DNA of 64,000 bases from Bacillus sp. PK3_68. Lineage in GTDB: Bacteria > Bacillota > Bacilli > Bacillales > Domibacillaceae. The position numbers and the translations under genes are program-made. Where the stretch lies: positions 4,239,001 through 4,303,000 of the forward strand of contig NZ_NQYC01000001.1 of assembly GCF_003600835.1 (NCBI RefSeq), read 5' to 3'. Below the pieces are notes generated by a model. It saw only the letters and a program-made list of their open reading frames with translations, had not been told where the DNA came from and made no database searches. Positions 38,370 to 49,012 of the stretch are shown piece after piece; position 1 is the stretch's first letter, and every line of letters starts with the position of its first letter.

Positions 38370-38808
38370 AAAATAAATGTTCGTAAGGAGTTAAATCCAT
38401 CTTCATTTCGTTTAATTTCTTACGCAAAAACTTATGATCCCTCTTTGGAGTAGCAATGATATAACCTCGTATTACTAAATCCTGCGTAATCTTTCCCGCT
38501 TTTTCTTTTAATGCTAATTCACCGATTTTTCCAGCGATTTTTTGACGAGCCACATCCCGGAAAAGTTCAGGAACGGGACTGACGAGTTCTTCCAATAGTT
38601 CTTTTTCCGGCTTCTTCCACATGCTTCTTGTCTGATCAACATAATATTCTTCCCAGTCCATATCTGATTTTCCATCTGCTTTTGGCAGCCGTTTTAAAAA
38701 CTTGCGAAACATAAAAAATCCGCCGATCGCGAAACTGCCGACCAGAATAATTACCCACAAAAGGATGAAATAAGAAAACCAACCTTGCAGCATGATGCCA
38801 ACCTCCAA
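38368..38808 (-). CDS. yneK: DUF2621 membrane protein YneK
   Basis: 146 residues. One N-terminal membrane helix (about 9-32, YFILLWVIILVGSFAIGGFF), then a soluble cytoplasmic part with DWEEYYVDQTRSMWKKPEKE and GYIIATPKRDHKFLRKKL. Matches the YneK/DUF2621 family at the same place as in B. subtilis. Function unknown. Convergent with yneJ. Confidence 0.85.
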   Translation of the reverse strand: MEVGIMLQGWFSYFILLWVIILVGSFAIGGFFMFRKFLKRLPKADGKSDMDWEEYYVDQTRSMWKKPEKELLEELVSPVPELFRDVARQKIAGKIGELALKEKAGKITQDLVIRGYIIATPKRDHKFLRKKLNEMKMDLTPYEHLF

Positions 38809-39004
38809 GTCTTTCTTCTATCGCTACTAATTATAGACAAAGGAGAAAATGGATACAACAGTTAATGATGATCCTATCATTTTAGCGTAAAAAGGCTTCA
38901 TAATAATTAAGATTTACTATTTAGCTATTTGTAAAGAAAAGCAATTTGCTTTCTTTATAATTTCCTATACTATGAAAAGAGAGACTTTATTAGAGGTGAC
39001 AGAA

Positions 39005-40150
39005 GTGAAATTTATACATACAGCAGACTGGCACTTAGGCAAGCTCGTCCATGGAGTTTATATGACAGAAGAGCAGCGTGAGGTTTTACACCAGTTTGTA
39101 AAAATAGTAGAAGATGAGAAGCCGGATGCCGTTGTCATAGCCGGTGACCTATATGATCGATCTGTACCGCCAACAAGCGCTGTAGAGCTGTTAAATGAGA
39201 TGCTTTTCAAAATTAATGTGGAGCTGGAGACACCGATTGTAGCCATTTCTGGGAACCATGATAGTTCAGAACGTCTTTCATTTGGTTCCTCCTGGTTTCA
39301 GAATAGCCAGTTTTATTTGAAAGGAAAGGTGGACGATCAATTTTCACCTGTCCGGATTAATGGGGTTAACTTTTACTGTGTTCCTTATGCAGAACCGGGC
39401 ACAATCCGGCAGCTGCTTGGTGACAGTTCGATTCATACCCATCAAGATGCCATGAAGTGCCTAATAGGCAAGCTGGAAAAAGAGATGGACTATAGAGAAG
39501 TGAACATATTTGTCGGCCATGCCTTTGTTCTCGGTGGAAAGACAACAGAGTCGGAAAGAACGTTGTCGGTGGGCGGATCGGGCTGTGTAGATGCTGGATT
39601 GTTTGCTCCTTTCCATTATACGGCGCTCGGTCATTTACATAGTCCGGATGCGATAAAACATGAGAAGGTACGCTATTCGGGCTCTCTGCTGAAATATTCG
39701 TTTTCCGAGGTAAATCAGCGCAAGAGCATTTCGATTGTGACTGTTGATGAAAAGGGAGCGCTCTCTATAGAAGAAAAAACACTCCGTCCAAAGAGAGATA
39801 TGCGCTCATTGGAGGGAACGATGGAGGAGCTGCTTGACCCTGCCCGCGTTCAAAAGGAAGCGGCAGAAGATTATTTAAAAGTGACTCTTCTTGACCGTGG
39901 AGCAATTATTGACCCGATGGGCAAGCTTCGGCAAGCTTATCCAAATATTCTTCATTTAGAGAGACAAATTGATGTGATTGATCAGCGCAAAAAAGAAAGC
40001 TATGGAATGAAACGGGAAGAGAAAAAGTCTGATCTTGCCCTTTTTGCTGATTTTTACAGTCAGATGACAACAGATAGTTTCACAAATGAAAAAAGAAAAG
40101 TGATAGAGAGAGTTATTCATGAGGCACAGCTGGAGGCGAATCAAAAATGA
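39005..40150 (+). CDS. sbcD: Exonuclease subunit SbcD (Mre11-like)
   Basis: 381 residues, metal-dependent nuclease working with SbcC on hairpins and blocked DNA ends. Phosphoesterase motifs: FIHTADWHLGK at the start, VIAGDLYDRSVPP near 45, AISGNHDSSERL near 80, GHAFVLGG near 170 and ALGHLHSPD near 200. The start is GTG 39005, with AGAGGTGAC before it; the upstream extension from 38972 is not family-like. The stop overlaps the sbcC ATG, so translation is coupled. Confidence 0.94.
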   Translation: MKFIHTADWHLGKLVHGVYMTEEQREVLHQFVKIVEDEKPDAVVIAGDLYDRSVPPTSAVELLNEMLFKINVELETPIVAISGNHDSSERLSFGSSWFQNSQFYLKGKVDDQFSPVRINGVNFYCVPYAEPGTIRQLLGDSSIHTHQDAMKCLIGKLEKEMDYREVNIFVGHAFVLGGKTTESERTLSVGGSGCVDAGLFAPFHYTALGHLHSPDAIKHEKVRYSGSLLKYSFSEVNQRKSISIVTVDEKGALSIEEKTLRPKRDMRSLEGTMEELLDPARVQKEAAEDYLKVTLLDRGAIIDPMGKLRQAYPNILHLERQIDVIDQRKKESYGMKREEKKSDLALFADFYSQMTTDSFTNEKRKVIERVIHEAQLEANQK

Positions 40151-43100
40151 AGCCAGTCAAATTAATCATGCAGGCATTTGGCCCTTATGCGGGGAGGGAA
40201 GAGATTGATTTCAGGCAACTGGAGAATCGGACCATGTTTGTCATTTCAGGAAAAACCGGCTCCGGAAAAACAACTATTTTTGATGGGATTAGCTTTGCCA
40301 TATACGGCCGGGCAAGTGGAGAAGAGAGAACGGGAAGCGATCTGCGCAGCCAGTTTGCCGCAGACAGCCTGTTAACAGAGGTATCGCTCGAATTCTCTTT
40401 GAAGGGACGCAATTATCTGATTTACCGCTCTCCCCAGCAGGAAAAGAGAAAAGAGCGCGGGGAAGGGTTTCGGACTATTACTGCAAAAGCAGAACTCTAT
40501 GAAATCGATGACAGTGGAGAGAGAAAATTGATTGCAGCAAATGTCCGAGAAGTGGACGAAAAGGTAAAAGAAATTATCCAGCTTGATGCGAATCAATTTA
40601 GACAAATATTGATGATTCCCCAGGGCGAGTTCAGAAAGCTGCTCGTTTCCGACAGCAAAGAGAAGGAGAAAGTGCTGCAACGCTTGTTTCACACTCAATT
40701 TTATAAATTGATAGAAGACAAGTTAAAGCACCAGGCAGATGAATTAGCGAAGAAAGTGGAAAGTGGGCAAAAAGAACGAGCGCAATTATTGGACAGCATC
40801 GAACCCGCCACCGACAAAATGAGCGAACTGCTTGAGCAAGATCCTCGAAACGAGGCAGCCATTCTTTCACAATTAAAAGTAGATATTGATTTTCTGTCGG
40901 AAAAGTTAGTGGGAATGAAAGAGGAAATTGAACAACAACAAAATGCACGTGATGAATTAACCCGAAATATTCATCAGACAAAGCACATTATCCAGCAAAT
41001 CGCCCGCAAAGATGAGCTGGAGGAAGAGAAAAAAGGACTAGAAGCTAGAACGCCTGAAATCGCCGAAAAAACAAAAGAAATTGAACGGGCAGAGAAGGCA
41101 AAGAACTTAGGGCACCAGGAAGACTTGTGCATGCAGTTAAAGAAACATCTGGATGAAGATGTAAAAAGGGCAGAAGAATCACGCATAACATTTATCAATC
41201 ATCAAAGAGCCCTGGAAAAAGCTGAACAGCAGTGGCAAGAGGAAAATGGCAGAGAAGCAGAGCGGAAAGAAGCGGCCGATAGGCTGAACAAGCTGATTGC
41301 GCTTAGAGAATCGGTCTATTCCCTGGATGCGGAAAAAGCGATGTTAAACCGCTTGAATGTCCAAGTGAAAGCATGTGAAAAGAAACGGGAAGCACTCTCT
41401 GCACAGTCCGTACAAATAGAAACAAGAATAGAAAAGCTGGAAGAGGAGCTGTCTTCCCTCGATCGCTGGCAGCAAATTGTTTACGATGAAGAGAAGAACG
41501 GCTATCAGGCTGAAGCCCAAATAAAGCTGATTGAGAAGATTAGTAAAATAACTGAGCGGATCAAACATTTGAAAGAGCAGGAGCAAAACCAGCAACATCT
41601 AACTAAGGAAAAAAAGGAAGGGCTAGAAGCAGCCGCGATGAATGTGAAAAAGCTTGAAGAAAGCTGGCAGAAACAACAGGCAGGCATGTTGGCGCAGTCT
41701 CTTATTGCTGGAGAGCCATGTGCTGTTTGTGGTTCCACTCATCATCCATCTCCGGCAAAAGCTCATGCTGATGCTCCGGAGAAAGAAGAAATTGAAGCGG
41801 CCAAAAAGGTGTCAGCACAAGCTGAAAAAGAACAGCATGAAGCTGCCCGTGAGCTGGCTCGTATTCAAATTCATTTACAGAAGGAAGAAGAGGTATTAAA
41901 CGAGCTCTTGCAGGAAACGAAAGAGCTTCATTTAAAAGTGGATTGGTCAAATATAGACGGCCAAAAAGCACAGCTGGTTTCTATTCAGGCAGCTGCCGAG
42001 CGAGCTATTCAGCAAGCGAATGAAAAGCTGCAGCAAAAGAAGGCATGGACTGAAGAACGAAACCGTCTGAATGTACAATGGAAAGAGCTGCGTGCTGAGT
42101 TAGCAGCATGTCAGCAAGAAGAACTAGAAGCGCGTGAATTATATGCTGGCAAGCAGTCACATGTAGACGAATTGTTAAAGAACATTCCGGTGCCGCTTCA
42201 GCAAAAAGAAGCGTATGAACAGGCGGTCGAGCAAGCTGAAGAAACGAGGCAGCGTTTGGAGGAACAGTTGGCGGCAGCCTTAAAAAGAAAGCAGGCTGCA
42301 GAAACAGCGCTTGCAGCTGTTGAAGCAGGCTTACAGGAGATACAAAGTACAATTGCTCAGCAAAAAGAACGCTTAGATGCTGAACGAGCGCGTTTTAAAC
42401 AATTGATGGAGCAAAATGGATTTGCTGATTTTAAGCACTATTCAGCAAGCAAAAGGACGGAAGCGGAATTAAAGAAATTGCAACAGGAGATCCATTCCTT
42501 TCACGAGCATTTTCGCTCCGTATCCGATCTATTGAAGGAATTTACAGAAAGCCTAATGGGCATTGAAAAGCCGGATCTTGCCTCATTAATCACAAAAAAA
42601 GCTGAAATTGAGGAGCAGATAGCTGCGAAAGATAAGGAACGGCTTGCTCTTAACCATTTAATCAGCAACTGTCAGCGCATCGTAGGAAGAGTGGCAGCTG
42701 TGAATGAGCATTTACAAGATTTGGAGAAAGACTATAGCTTAATCGGTCATCTTTATGAGATCACGCACGGCAAAAATGTGCATAAATTAACATTTGAACG
42801 ATATGTGCTAGCTGCTTTTCTTGATGATATTCTTGTTGTGGCAAATGAGCGGCTCGTAAAAATGACTGGTGGGCGTTACACGATGCACCGCAAAACAGAT
42901 CGGGCAAAAGGAAATGCTCAAAGCGGTTTGGAGTTGTTAATTTTTGACCAGTATACTGGCCAGGAACGGCACGTAAAAACATTGTCGGGGGCGAAAGCTT
43001 TAAGGCGGCACTTGCGCTTGCTCTCGGCTTGGCGGAGATCGTCCAGCAATATGCAGGTGGGGTATCGTTGGAAACAATGTTTATTGATGAAGGGTTTGGT

Positions 43101-43286
43101 ACGCTTGATCCCGAATCGTTAGACCAGGCGATTGAAGCGTTAATGGAGATTCAGGACTCCGGACGGCTCGTTGGTGTAATCTCTCATGTGCCCGAGCTAA
43201 AGGAAAGAATTGATGCCCGGCTCGAAGTTATATCATCGCAAAGTGGCAGTCATACACAATTTCAATTAGCGCTCTCCTCCACATAA
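40147..43286 (+). CDS. sbcC: Exonuclease subunit SbcC (Rad50-like; frameshifted near C-terminus)
   Basis: SMC-like ATPase partner of SbcD. Walker A GKTGSGKTT is near residue 36. Long coiled coils fill 180-950 and are interrupted by the zinc hook CAVC (525-528). The C-terminal ATPase lobe is broken: after TLSG the frame reads nonsense, while the correct signature and Walker B (GGESFKAALALALG, FIDEGFGTLDPESL) continue in another frame. One more G in the run at 42987-42991 repairs it to about 1046 residues. Probably intact in the cell. Confidence 0.92.
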
Positions 43287-43412
43287 CTAGCATAAATAGG
43301 CAGGCGTGTTCATAAATTATTCAAGATAACCAATCGCCTGCCGTTGTATTTGTTGGATATATACAATAACATTATTTTAGATTTACTAGACTATTGCAGG
43401 AGGGAAAATAAA

Positions 43413-44006
43413 TTGAATTATTCGCGCTCTTTTTTAGTGATTGCAGCGCTTTCGGTTATTTTGCTCGTAGCTGGCTGCGGCAAAAGTAATTTTGAAAGCA
43501 ACATGGATGTCGAAATGCAAGACTTTGAGCATACGAACCAAAACAATAAAAAAGTCAGCTTAGAGGACTTAAAGGGAAAAGTATGGCTCGCTGACTTAAT
43601 TTTTACTAGCTGCACAACGGTTTGCCAACCGATGACAAAGAATATGGCGGATCTGCAAAAGATGCTTAAAAAAGAAGGTGTAGAGGACTATCGTATCGTA
43701 TCGTTTAGCGTCGATCCAGAGGTTGATACACCTGATAAGTTAAAAGAATACATTTCTCATTTTGAGGTGGATGAAAAGAAATGGGACTTGCTGACGGGGT
43801 ATGATCCAGAATACATCCGTGATTTTGCAGAAAAGAATCTGCAAACATTGGCCGTTCCCGATCCTAATTCCAATCAAGTCACTCACGGTACAAGCTTTTA
43901 TTTAGTGAATAAAGAAGGAAAAGTAGTAAAAAATTATAGCGGAGCAGAAGAAGTTCCATTTGAAGAAATTGTTCAAGATGTTAAGACACTGGTTGACGAA
44001 AAATAA
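43413..44006 (+). CDS. Sco1/SenC-family copper lipoprotein
   Basis: 197 residues. Lipoprotein signal with LVAGC (Cys22), then a thioredoxin-like fold. Copper ligands CTTVC (67-71, FTSCTTVCQPM) and a histidine in QVTHGTSF near 158 are all present. Sco proteins help build the CuA centre of cytochrome c oxidase; the B. subtilis counterpart is YpmQ/BsSco. TTG 43413 follows GCAGGAGGG; the upstream part of the frame is not signal-like. A terminator follows. Confidence 0.9.
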   Translation: MNYSRSFLVIAALSVILLVAGCGKSNFESNMDVEMQDFEHTNQNNKKVSLEDLKGKVWLADLIFTSCTTVCQPMTKNMADLQKMLKKEGVEDYRIVSFSVDPEVDTPDKLKEYISHFEVDEKKWDLLTGYDPEYIRDFAEKNLQTLAVPDPNSNQVTHGTSFYLVNKEGKVVKNYSGAEEVPFEEIVQDVKTLVDEK

Positions 44007-44022
44007 GATCTTTTAGGTAAAG

Positions 44023-44058
44023 AAGGATGTTCTAGCGATTAGAGCATCCTTTCGTTTT
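44023..44058 (+). terminator. Terminator after the Sco gene
   Basis: AAGGATGTTCT (44023-44033) pairs with AGAGCATCCTT (44041-44051), followed by a T-rich stretch. Confidence 0.8.
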
Positions 44059-44247
44059 TCCTCACTCCTTTTATTTGTTGGTAAGTGAAACGATAAATGG
44101 GTAAAAAGTAAGTAATAAAATAAAAACAAGACTTGACTTTAAAAAATTAACAAAAAATTCACAATCATTTAATTGATTTTTTGGTCTTTTTTGGGTAAGA
44201 TAATTACACAGAAGTTTTTCTGAAAATTTAAAAAAGGGGTGAATTTT

Positions 44248-44427
44248 ATGAACTACGGTATTTACAAGTTCGGATCTTTCAATCAAATCAAGTGCGAATG
44301 CGGGTGGGAAGGAGTCCGTGCTGACTTGAAGAAAGCATTTGTTGTTCTCGAACAAACGAAGTGCGGCTCCATTTTTGATGCAGAAGATGTGTATATTTGC
44401 CCAAACTGCGATTCTCGAAAATATTAA
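44248..44427 (+). CDS. Small cysteine-rich protein, unknown
   Basis: 59 residues with two cysteine pairs, CEC near residue 17 and CPNC near 52, plus a single Cys near 39. The pairs bracket a helix (VRADLKKAFVVLEQ), which suggests a small zinc ribbon-like fold. An AAAAGGGGTGA ribosome site precedes the ATG at good distance, supporting a real gene. I do not recognise the family. Confidence 0.6.
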   Translation: MNYGIYKFGSFNQIKCECGWEGVRADLKKAFVVLEQTKCGSIFDAEDVYICPNCDSRKY

Positions 44428-44519
44428 TAATCTCCCGATCACTAGCCTTCTAGTATTCATTTCCCATTTGCCTGCCAATTTAGTAGATTGTCTGCTAATC
44501 TTATAATTTCAGCCTTTTA

Positions 44520-44556
44520 AACGGAGTATGCCAATTCCCGGCAGCTCCGTTTTCCT
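44520..44556 (+). terminator. Probable terminator before adeR
   Basis: AACGGAG (44520-44526) pairs with CTCCGTT (44545-44551), followed by TTCC. Weak T tail. Confidence 0.5.
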
Positions 44557-44691
44557 GTTAAAGGAGAAAATATATTGTTAAGCACAGTTTTCTGTCAGTT
44601 AATGGACAATAAATTAAAAATAGCTTTCAAGCAACGCGGTCTAATAATATAATGTTGGTACAGAATGAAATTAAAGAAAGAAAGTGGTTAT

Positions 44692-45930
44692 ATGGAAAAA
44701 GTAACTGGGAATTTCTTCTCCAAGGAATATGAATCCCTTGAAGTGCTTGCTGATTTAATTAGTGAAGAACTGGAATGTCCGATTACAATAGAAGATGACA
44801 ATCACCGTATCATTGCCTATAGCCGACACGAAGATGAAGTTGATCCTGTCAGGATTGCAACCATTATGCGCAGGCGTGTGCCGGAAAATGTTATTAATAG
44901 CTTGTGGAAAGTAGGAGCGATACCAAAGCTGTTCGAAACAGAGGAGCCGGTTACAGTTCCTAGGATTGACCAGGTGGGGATCAGGGAGCGCGTGGCGATT
45001 TCAGTGCGTAAGAATAAAGAAGTTGTCGGCTTTATTTGGGCGCATCCGCGTAAGCCGTTCAATGAAGAGAAAATCATGATTTTAAAGGAAGCAGCAAAAG
45101 CGGTAAAAAATCAGCTTATTCAGCGCCAAAAACAGAAAACGGAAACTGAAAAGAATTATGAAGAACTTTTTTGGAAACTGCTGACCGGTCACTTTACAAG
45201 GCTTAGAGATTTAGAACAAGTAAATGAACGTTACAATTTAGTGCTGAAGGGTGCGTTGGCAGTCGTGATTTTAGACTTTTTACAGCCAATTAGCCAGCCA
45301 GTCGAACGCCAAACCAGTTACTTAGTAGAAACCATGCAACAGCTGCCCATCATAGCAAGGACCTTTGATAACGGACAGTTAATTCTGCTAGTGAGGCTGC
45401 CAGAGAAAGAGACAGAACAGGCCATTGGTGATTTTACCAATAATCTCATCAACAAAATCAAAGAACGTCAGCAAATTACAGGGATTATTGCCGCTTCAGG
45501 AAGCGTAACTAATAATCCGCTGGAGCTTGCCCGAAGCTATCAGGAGGCACTTTATGTACTGAAGGTGAAACAGCAGTTCTCATTAGCTGCCGCTTCTATT
45601 TTTAGCTACGATAGGCTTGGCGTGTTTCAATTTATCGAAGATTTGGCTGCGATCAGAAAACAATCTGGTTATACCAATCCGGCCATTGAAAAATTAAGCC
45701 AATATGACCGTGATCATCATGCCAACTTGCAGGAAACTATTTTTGTGTTCCTACATCATGATGGAAACATGAATGATGCAGCTAAAGCGTTACATATTCA
45801 TGCCAATACGCTTGCTTACCGACTGAAAAGGATATCTGAAATAGCTGGGATCAATTTAAAAGATGCAAACCAAAAAATTACTTTGTATCTAGATTTACTC
45901 ATTAAACAATTAGAGGAGGAAAGTTTGTAA
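44692..45930 (+). CDS. adeR: PucR/CdaR-family regulator, alanine dehydrogenase activator AdeR
   Basis: 412 residues. An N-terminal sensor region and a GGDEF-like middle are followed by a C-terminal PucR helix-turn-helix (GNMNDAAKALHIHANTLAYR, LKRISEIAGINLKD near 370-400). ATG 44692 follows GAAAGTGG; an earlier ATG at 44665 has no ribosome site. It lies directly upstream of ald in the same orientation. AdeR activates ald in response to alanine in B. subtilis, so the same role is inferred. The ald promoter here has a poor spacer, as expected for an activated promoter. Confidence 0.88.
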   Translation: MEKVTGNFFSKEYESLEVLADLISEELECPITIEDDNHRIIAYSRHEDEVDPVRIATIMRRRVPENVINSLWKVGAIPKLFETEEPVTVPRIDQVGIRERVAISVRKNKEVVGFIWAHPRKPFNEEKIMILKEAAKAVKNQLIQRQKQKTETEKNYEELFWKLLTGHFTRLRDLEQVNERYNLVLKGALAVVILDFLQPISQPVERQTSYLVETMQQLPIIARTFDNGQLILLVRLPEKETEQAIGDFTNNLINKIKERQQITGIIAASGSVTNNPLELARSYQEALYVLKVKQQFSLAAASIFSYDRLGVFQFIEDLAAIRKQSGYTNPAIEKLSQYDRDHHANLQETIFVFLHHDGNMNDAAKALHIHANTLAYRLKRISEIAGINLKDANQKITLYLDLLIKQLEEESL

Positions 45931-45976
45931 AAAATCACAAAAACATCTCTTTGAATTTTTTATTTACAATGATGAA

Positions 45977-46003
45977 TTGACCGGGAAATTAGCATAATAT
46001 AGA
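45977..46003 (+). promoter_or_regulatory. Putative ald promoter with short spacer
   Basis: TTGACC (45977-45982) and TATAGA (45998-46003) are only 15 nt apart, suboptimal for unaided sigma-A and consistent with dependence on AdeR. Confidence 0.4.
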
Positions 46004-46033
46004 CGTATATTGAAAAGAAGAGGAGATGTTCAA

Positions 46034-47146
46034 ATGATTATTGGTATTCCTAAGGAAATTAAAAACAACGAAAACCGTGTTGCGATCACTCCAGCTGGCG
46101 TTACTACTTTAGTTAGAGCAGGACACAAAGTGTTAGTGGAAAAGGATGCAGGGCTTGGAAGCGGTTTCACTAATGAAGAGTATCAAGAACTCGGTGCACA
46201 GTTGATTGATTCAGCAAAAGATGTATGGGATCAAGCTGAGATGGTTTTAAAAGTCAAAGAGCCAATCGAATCGGAATACCAATATTTCCGTAAAGACTTA
46301 CTGTTATTTACGTACTTACACCTTGCAGCAGAGCCGGCTTTAACAAAAGCGCTTATAGAAAACGGTGTAACAGGCGTTGCTTATGAAACGGTATCAGTGA
46401 ACCGTACCCTTCCTCTGCTTTCCCCAATGAGTGAAGTAGCAGGCCGCATGGCCGCACAAATTGGTGCACAATTCCTTGAGAAGAATCAAGGCGGAAAAGG
46501 TGTTCTTCTCGGTGGAGTACCAGGAGTAAAGAAAAGTAAAGTAACAGTAATCGGTGGCGGCATGGTAGGAACAAATGCAGCAAAAATCGCTTCCGGCCTC
46601 GGAGCTGAAGTAACAATTATTGACTTGAGTGCAGATCGTCTGCGCCAGCTTGAAGATATTTTCGGATCAAGTGTACAAACACTGATGTCCAGCCCGTTCA
46701 ATATCGCTGAAGCAGTGAAGGAATCTGATCTTGTCATTGGAGCGGTATTAATTCCAGGTTCAAAAGCGCCTAAGCTTGTAACAGAAGAAATGGTTAAATC
46801 GATGTCTCCGGGATCTGTTATTGTAGACGTAGCGGTTGACCAAGGCGGTATCTTTGAAACAGTTGACCATGTAACAACACATGACAATCCAACGTATGAA
46901 AAGCATGGCGTTGTTCACTATGCTGTAGCTAACATGCCTGGAGCAGTTCCACGCACTTCTACGGTAGCGTTAACAAATGTGACTATTCCTTATGCTTTAC
47001 AAATGGCTAATAAAGGATTTAATCAAGCAATCCAGGACAACCCTGCATTAAAGCTTGGAGTCAATACGTATAAAGGTCATGTAACATATGAAGCGGTAGC
47101 AAAAGACCTTGGATATGAATATAAAGCGGTAGAGGAATTAATTTAA
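46034..47146 (+). CDS. ald: Alanine dehydrogenase
   Basis: 370 residues. NAD-dependent interconversion of L-alanine and pyruvate plus ammonia. [20 protein letters not shown] at the N-terminus and the catalytic lysine in [12 protein letters not shown] near 75 are typical. The NAD-binding [20 protein letters not shown] lies near 178. ATG 46034 follows AAGAGGAGATG; the ATG at 46010 is not used. It could recycle alanine made by the taurine-pyruvate aminotransferase further downstream. Strong terminator follows. Confidence 0.96.
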   Translation: MIIGIPKEIKNNENRVAITPAGVTTLVRAGHKVLVEKDAGLGSGFTNEEYQELGAQLIDSAKDVWDQAEMVLKVKEPIESEYQYFRKDLLLFTYLHLAAEPALTKALIENGVTGVAYETVSVNRTLPLLSPMSEVAGRMAAQIGAQFLEKNQGGKGVLLGGVPGVKKSKVTVIGGGMVGTNAAKIASGLGAEVTIIDLSADRLRQLEDIFGSSVQTLMSSPFNIAEAVKESDLVIGAVLIPGSKAPKLVTEEMVKSMSPGSVIVDVAVDQGGIFETVDHVTTHDNPTYEKHGVVHYAVANMPGAVPRTSTVALTNVTIPYALQMANKGFNQAIQDNPALKLGVNTYKGHVTYEAVAKDLGYEYKAVEELI

Positions 47147-47152
47147 TCGTCA

Positions 47153-47182
47153 AAAACCTGTCATCGTTTGACAGGTTTTTTC
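47153..47182 (+). terminator. Terminator after ald
   Basis: AAAACCTGTCA (47153-47163) pairs with TGACAGGTTTT (47169-47179), followed by T residues. Confidence 0.88.
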
Positions 47183-47325
47183 ATGGTTACTTACAAATAT
47201 ATCAATTCTGTTAAATACTGTAAACTTCCATTTTTTATTGGAGATTCTATGATATAATTTCTGCAAGGCAAGCTTAAAAATAATAAATGAGCTTAGTAAA
47301 ACAGTAAAGGGCCAGGTGATAATAA

Positions 47326-47859
47326 ATGGTTGTTAGACGCTCCTCCATAAAAACGAGCTATTTTGCAAAGTCTCTCCTATTGATTGTTTGTGGTACCTTA
47401 CTGTTTACGGGCCTATCATTTTATTATTTTAAAGAGTATAGAAACGAACAGGCTTATGCGAAGCAGATAAAAGTGATTTATGAGCTGATGGATAAAAATG
47501 CCTATAAGGCGGAGTCTATCGTTTCTAGCTATGCGAATGACCAAGGAGTGGTTAGCCGCTATGGCGAAGGAATAGTAGCAGGGAGCAACAGCTCTTTCCG
47601 GTATGACAATATGGTGAAGACATTAAGACAAGATTCAGAAAAATGCCGCGACTTGTTATTTGAGCTATCGGAACCGCCAGAAGAAATGACAGAGGTGTAC
47701 GCTATTTTACTTGATGCTCATATTACCTATAAGCAATATATTCAGCTGGCCTTGCGTTCGCAGGAGCCAACAGCTAATTTTGCCAAGAAAGAACAAGTCC
47801 TAAGAGAAGAGCTTAACAATGGTTTAGCACTTGTGAAAAATAGAATAGAACAGATGTAA
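47326..47859 (+). CDS. Membrane-anchored protein, unknown function
   Basis: 177 residues. One membrane segment at about 15-33 near a basic N-terminus (RRSSIKTSYFAK), so the remaining helical part is probably outside the cell. The soluble part is mostly charged helix, with KLLFELSEPPEEM-like spacing near 120 and no cysteine pairs or known catalytic motif. Start at ATG 47326, with the ribosome site GCCAGGTG upstream. I do not recognise the family. Confidence 0.6.
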   Translation: MVVRRSSIKTSYFAKSLLLIVCGTLLFTGLSFYYFKEYRNEQAYAKQIKVIYELMDKNAYKAESIVSSYANDQGVVSRYGEGIVAGSNSSFRYDNMVKTLRQDSEKCRDLLFELSEPPEEMTEVYAILLDAHITYKQYIQLALRSQEPTANFAKKEQVLREELNNGLALVKNRIEQM

Positions 47860-48176
47860 GTAAGCTTTAAAGGACATCATTTATTACGGTGATGTGCTTT
47901 TTTGTTTCTTAAACTTTTTAAATCTTTTGTGTGAGTCTAGAAAGAGGAGGATACACAAGCCTCCAAGTCTACAACATGAATGTGGGCAAATACATATTTG
48001 ATGGGGAATGGAATACATTCTTTTAATAGGCTCTAAAAAATTAAGCAGCTTTTAGAGGGATTGGAGAGACATTCAACAAAGTCAACTGCAAGAGGGATAG
48101 AAAAGAGGGACGGCCTTTTCTATCCTTCATCCTCTATCTTTTAACCAAACAGTGAGTTTTTGAATGGATGGCATAG
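47860..48176. other. Intergenic stretch with hairpins
   Basis: A weak terminator-like GACATCA/TGATGTG with a T run follows the membrane-anchored gene (about 47872-47900). A perfect 11-bp inverted repeat GGATAGAAAAG/CTTTTCTATCC spans 48095-48125, downstream of both converging genes. No coding sequence seen. Confidence 0.5.
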
Positions 48177-48908
48177 TCACTTGGCAGAATTCTTGTAGTT
48201 TTTAAGCTGAGTGACGATGGAAGATTGATCGCCAATCACGATTTTAGGCTGCTTGGCCGGCACGATCCAGCGCATCACATTTAACAGGTGATTCTCATTA
48301 AGCGCTACGCATCCAGCTGTCGGACTTGTCGATTGTCGCCATCTGTGAAGAAAGATGGCACTCCCTTTTCCTGTAATAATAGGCTTTTCATTATATTTTA
48401 TGATAACTGCATACTTATACAAAAAGTGATTCAGCCGTTCGTAGGACTTCCAGCGCTTATTGGGGTTGCCTCTATAATATATCCACTGATTGTAGTCTGG
48501 TGAAGACGGATCGTCTATCCAATAATGATAGTTATTCGTTTGCGTATACCGTATGTTTAGATTAGCTGGTTTTGGAGCAAATCCAAAGCCTTCACCAATA
48601 GGAAATAAACCAACAGGGGTGCGGCCATCCCCCTCTCTTTTTGACTGAGACAGGCCATTCTTACCAATCACAGCGGCAGTTTTGTACGTTTGCACCCAGG
48701 TATCGCCTCTTTTTTCGTATGTTCTTAATACGGCTTGGTAATGATTTGTCTTTCCTTCTACAACGATAAACTGGCTGCTGTCTGTAATAGCTGATAATTG
48801 GGCAGCTACTTTTTTCTCGAAAGAGGTAGTCTCTGCAGCTGTTGAGAAAGAAGGGGACAAAAAAGCGGCACAAAAAATGAATAGGGTAGATACAAATATC
48901 TTTTTCAT
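48177..48908 (-). CDS. Secreted L,D-transpeptidase catalytic (YkuD) domain protein
   Basis: 243 residues. Signal peptide at 1-24 (KKIFVSTLFIFCAAFLS, cleavage near STAA), then a YkuD-type domain. The active site FLHRWRQSTSPTAGCVAL near 195-213 has the conserved His and Cys (HxxxxxSxGCV pattern). GDGRTPVGLFPIGEGFG near 95 is a family block. Such proteins cross-link or trim peptidoglycan, but extracellular stand-alone members are not all proven enzymes. Convergent with the preceding unknown gene. Confidence 0.85.
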   Translation of the reverse strand: MKKIFVSTLFIFCAAFLSPSFSTAAETTSFEKKVAAQLSAITDSSQFIVVEGKTNHYQAVLRTYEKRGDTWVQTYKTAAVIGKNGLSQSKREGDGRTPVGLFPIGEGFGFAPKPANLNIRYTQTNNYHYWIDDPSSPDYNQWIYYRGNPNKRWKSYERLNHFLYKYAVIIKYNEKPIITGKGSAIFLHRWRQSTSPTAGCVALNENHLLNVMRWIVPAKQPKIVIGDQSSIVTQLKNYKNSAK

Positions 48909-49012
48909 CTTTATCTCCTGTTTTTAAACTATTATACTCTTATCTGGATGGAAAAGGCACTAAAAGGGAAACAAAAAACAGCAGCCGATTCTGGCTGCTG
49001 TTTCATATAGAC

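Noticed and set aside
48095-48125. Perfect 11-bp hairpin considered as a small RNA or element end
   Set aside because: No promoter, T tract or partner repeat seen, so it is noted only within the intergenic entry.
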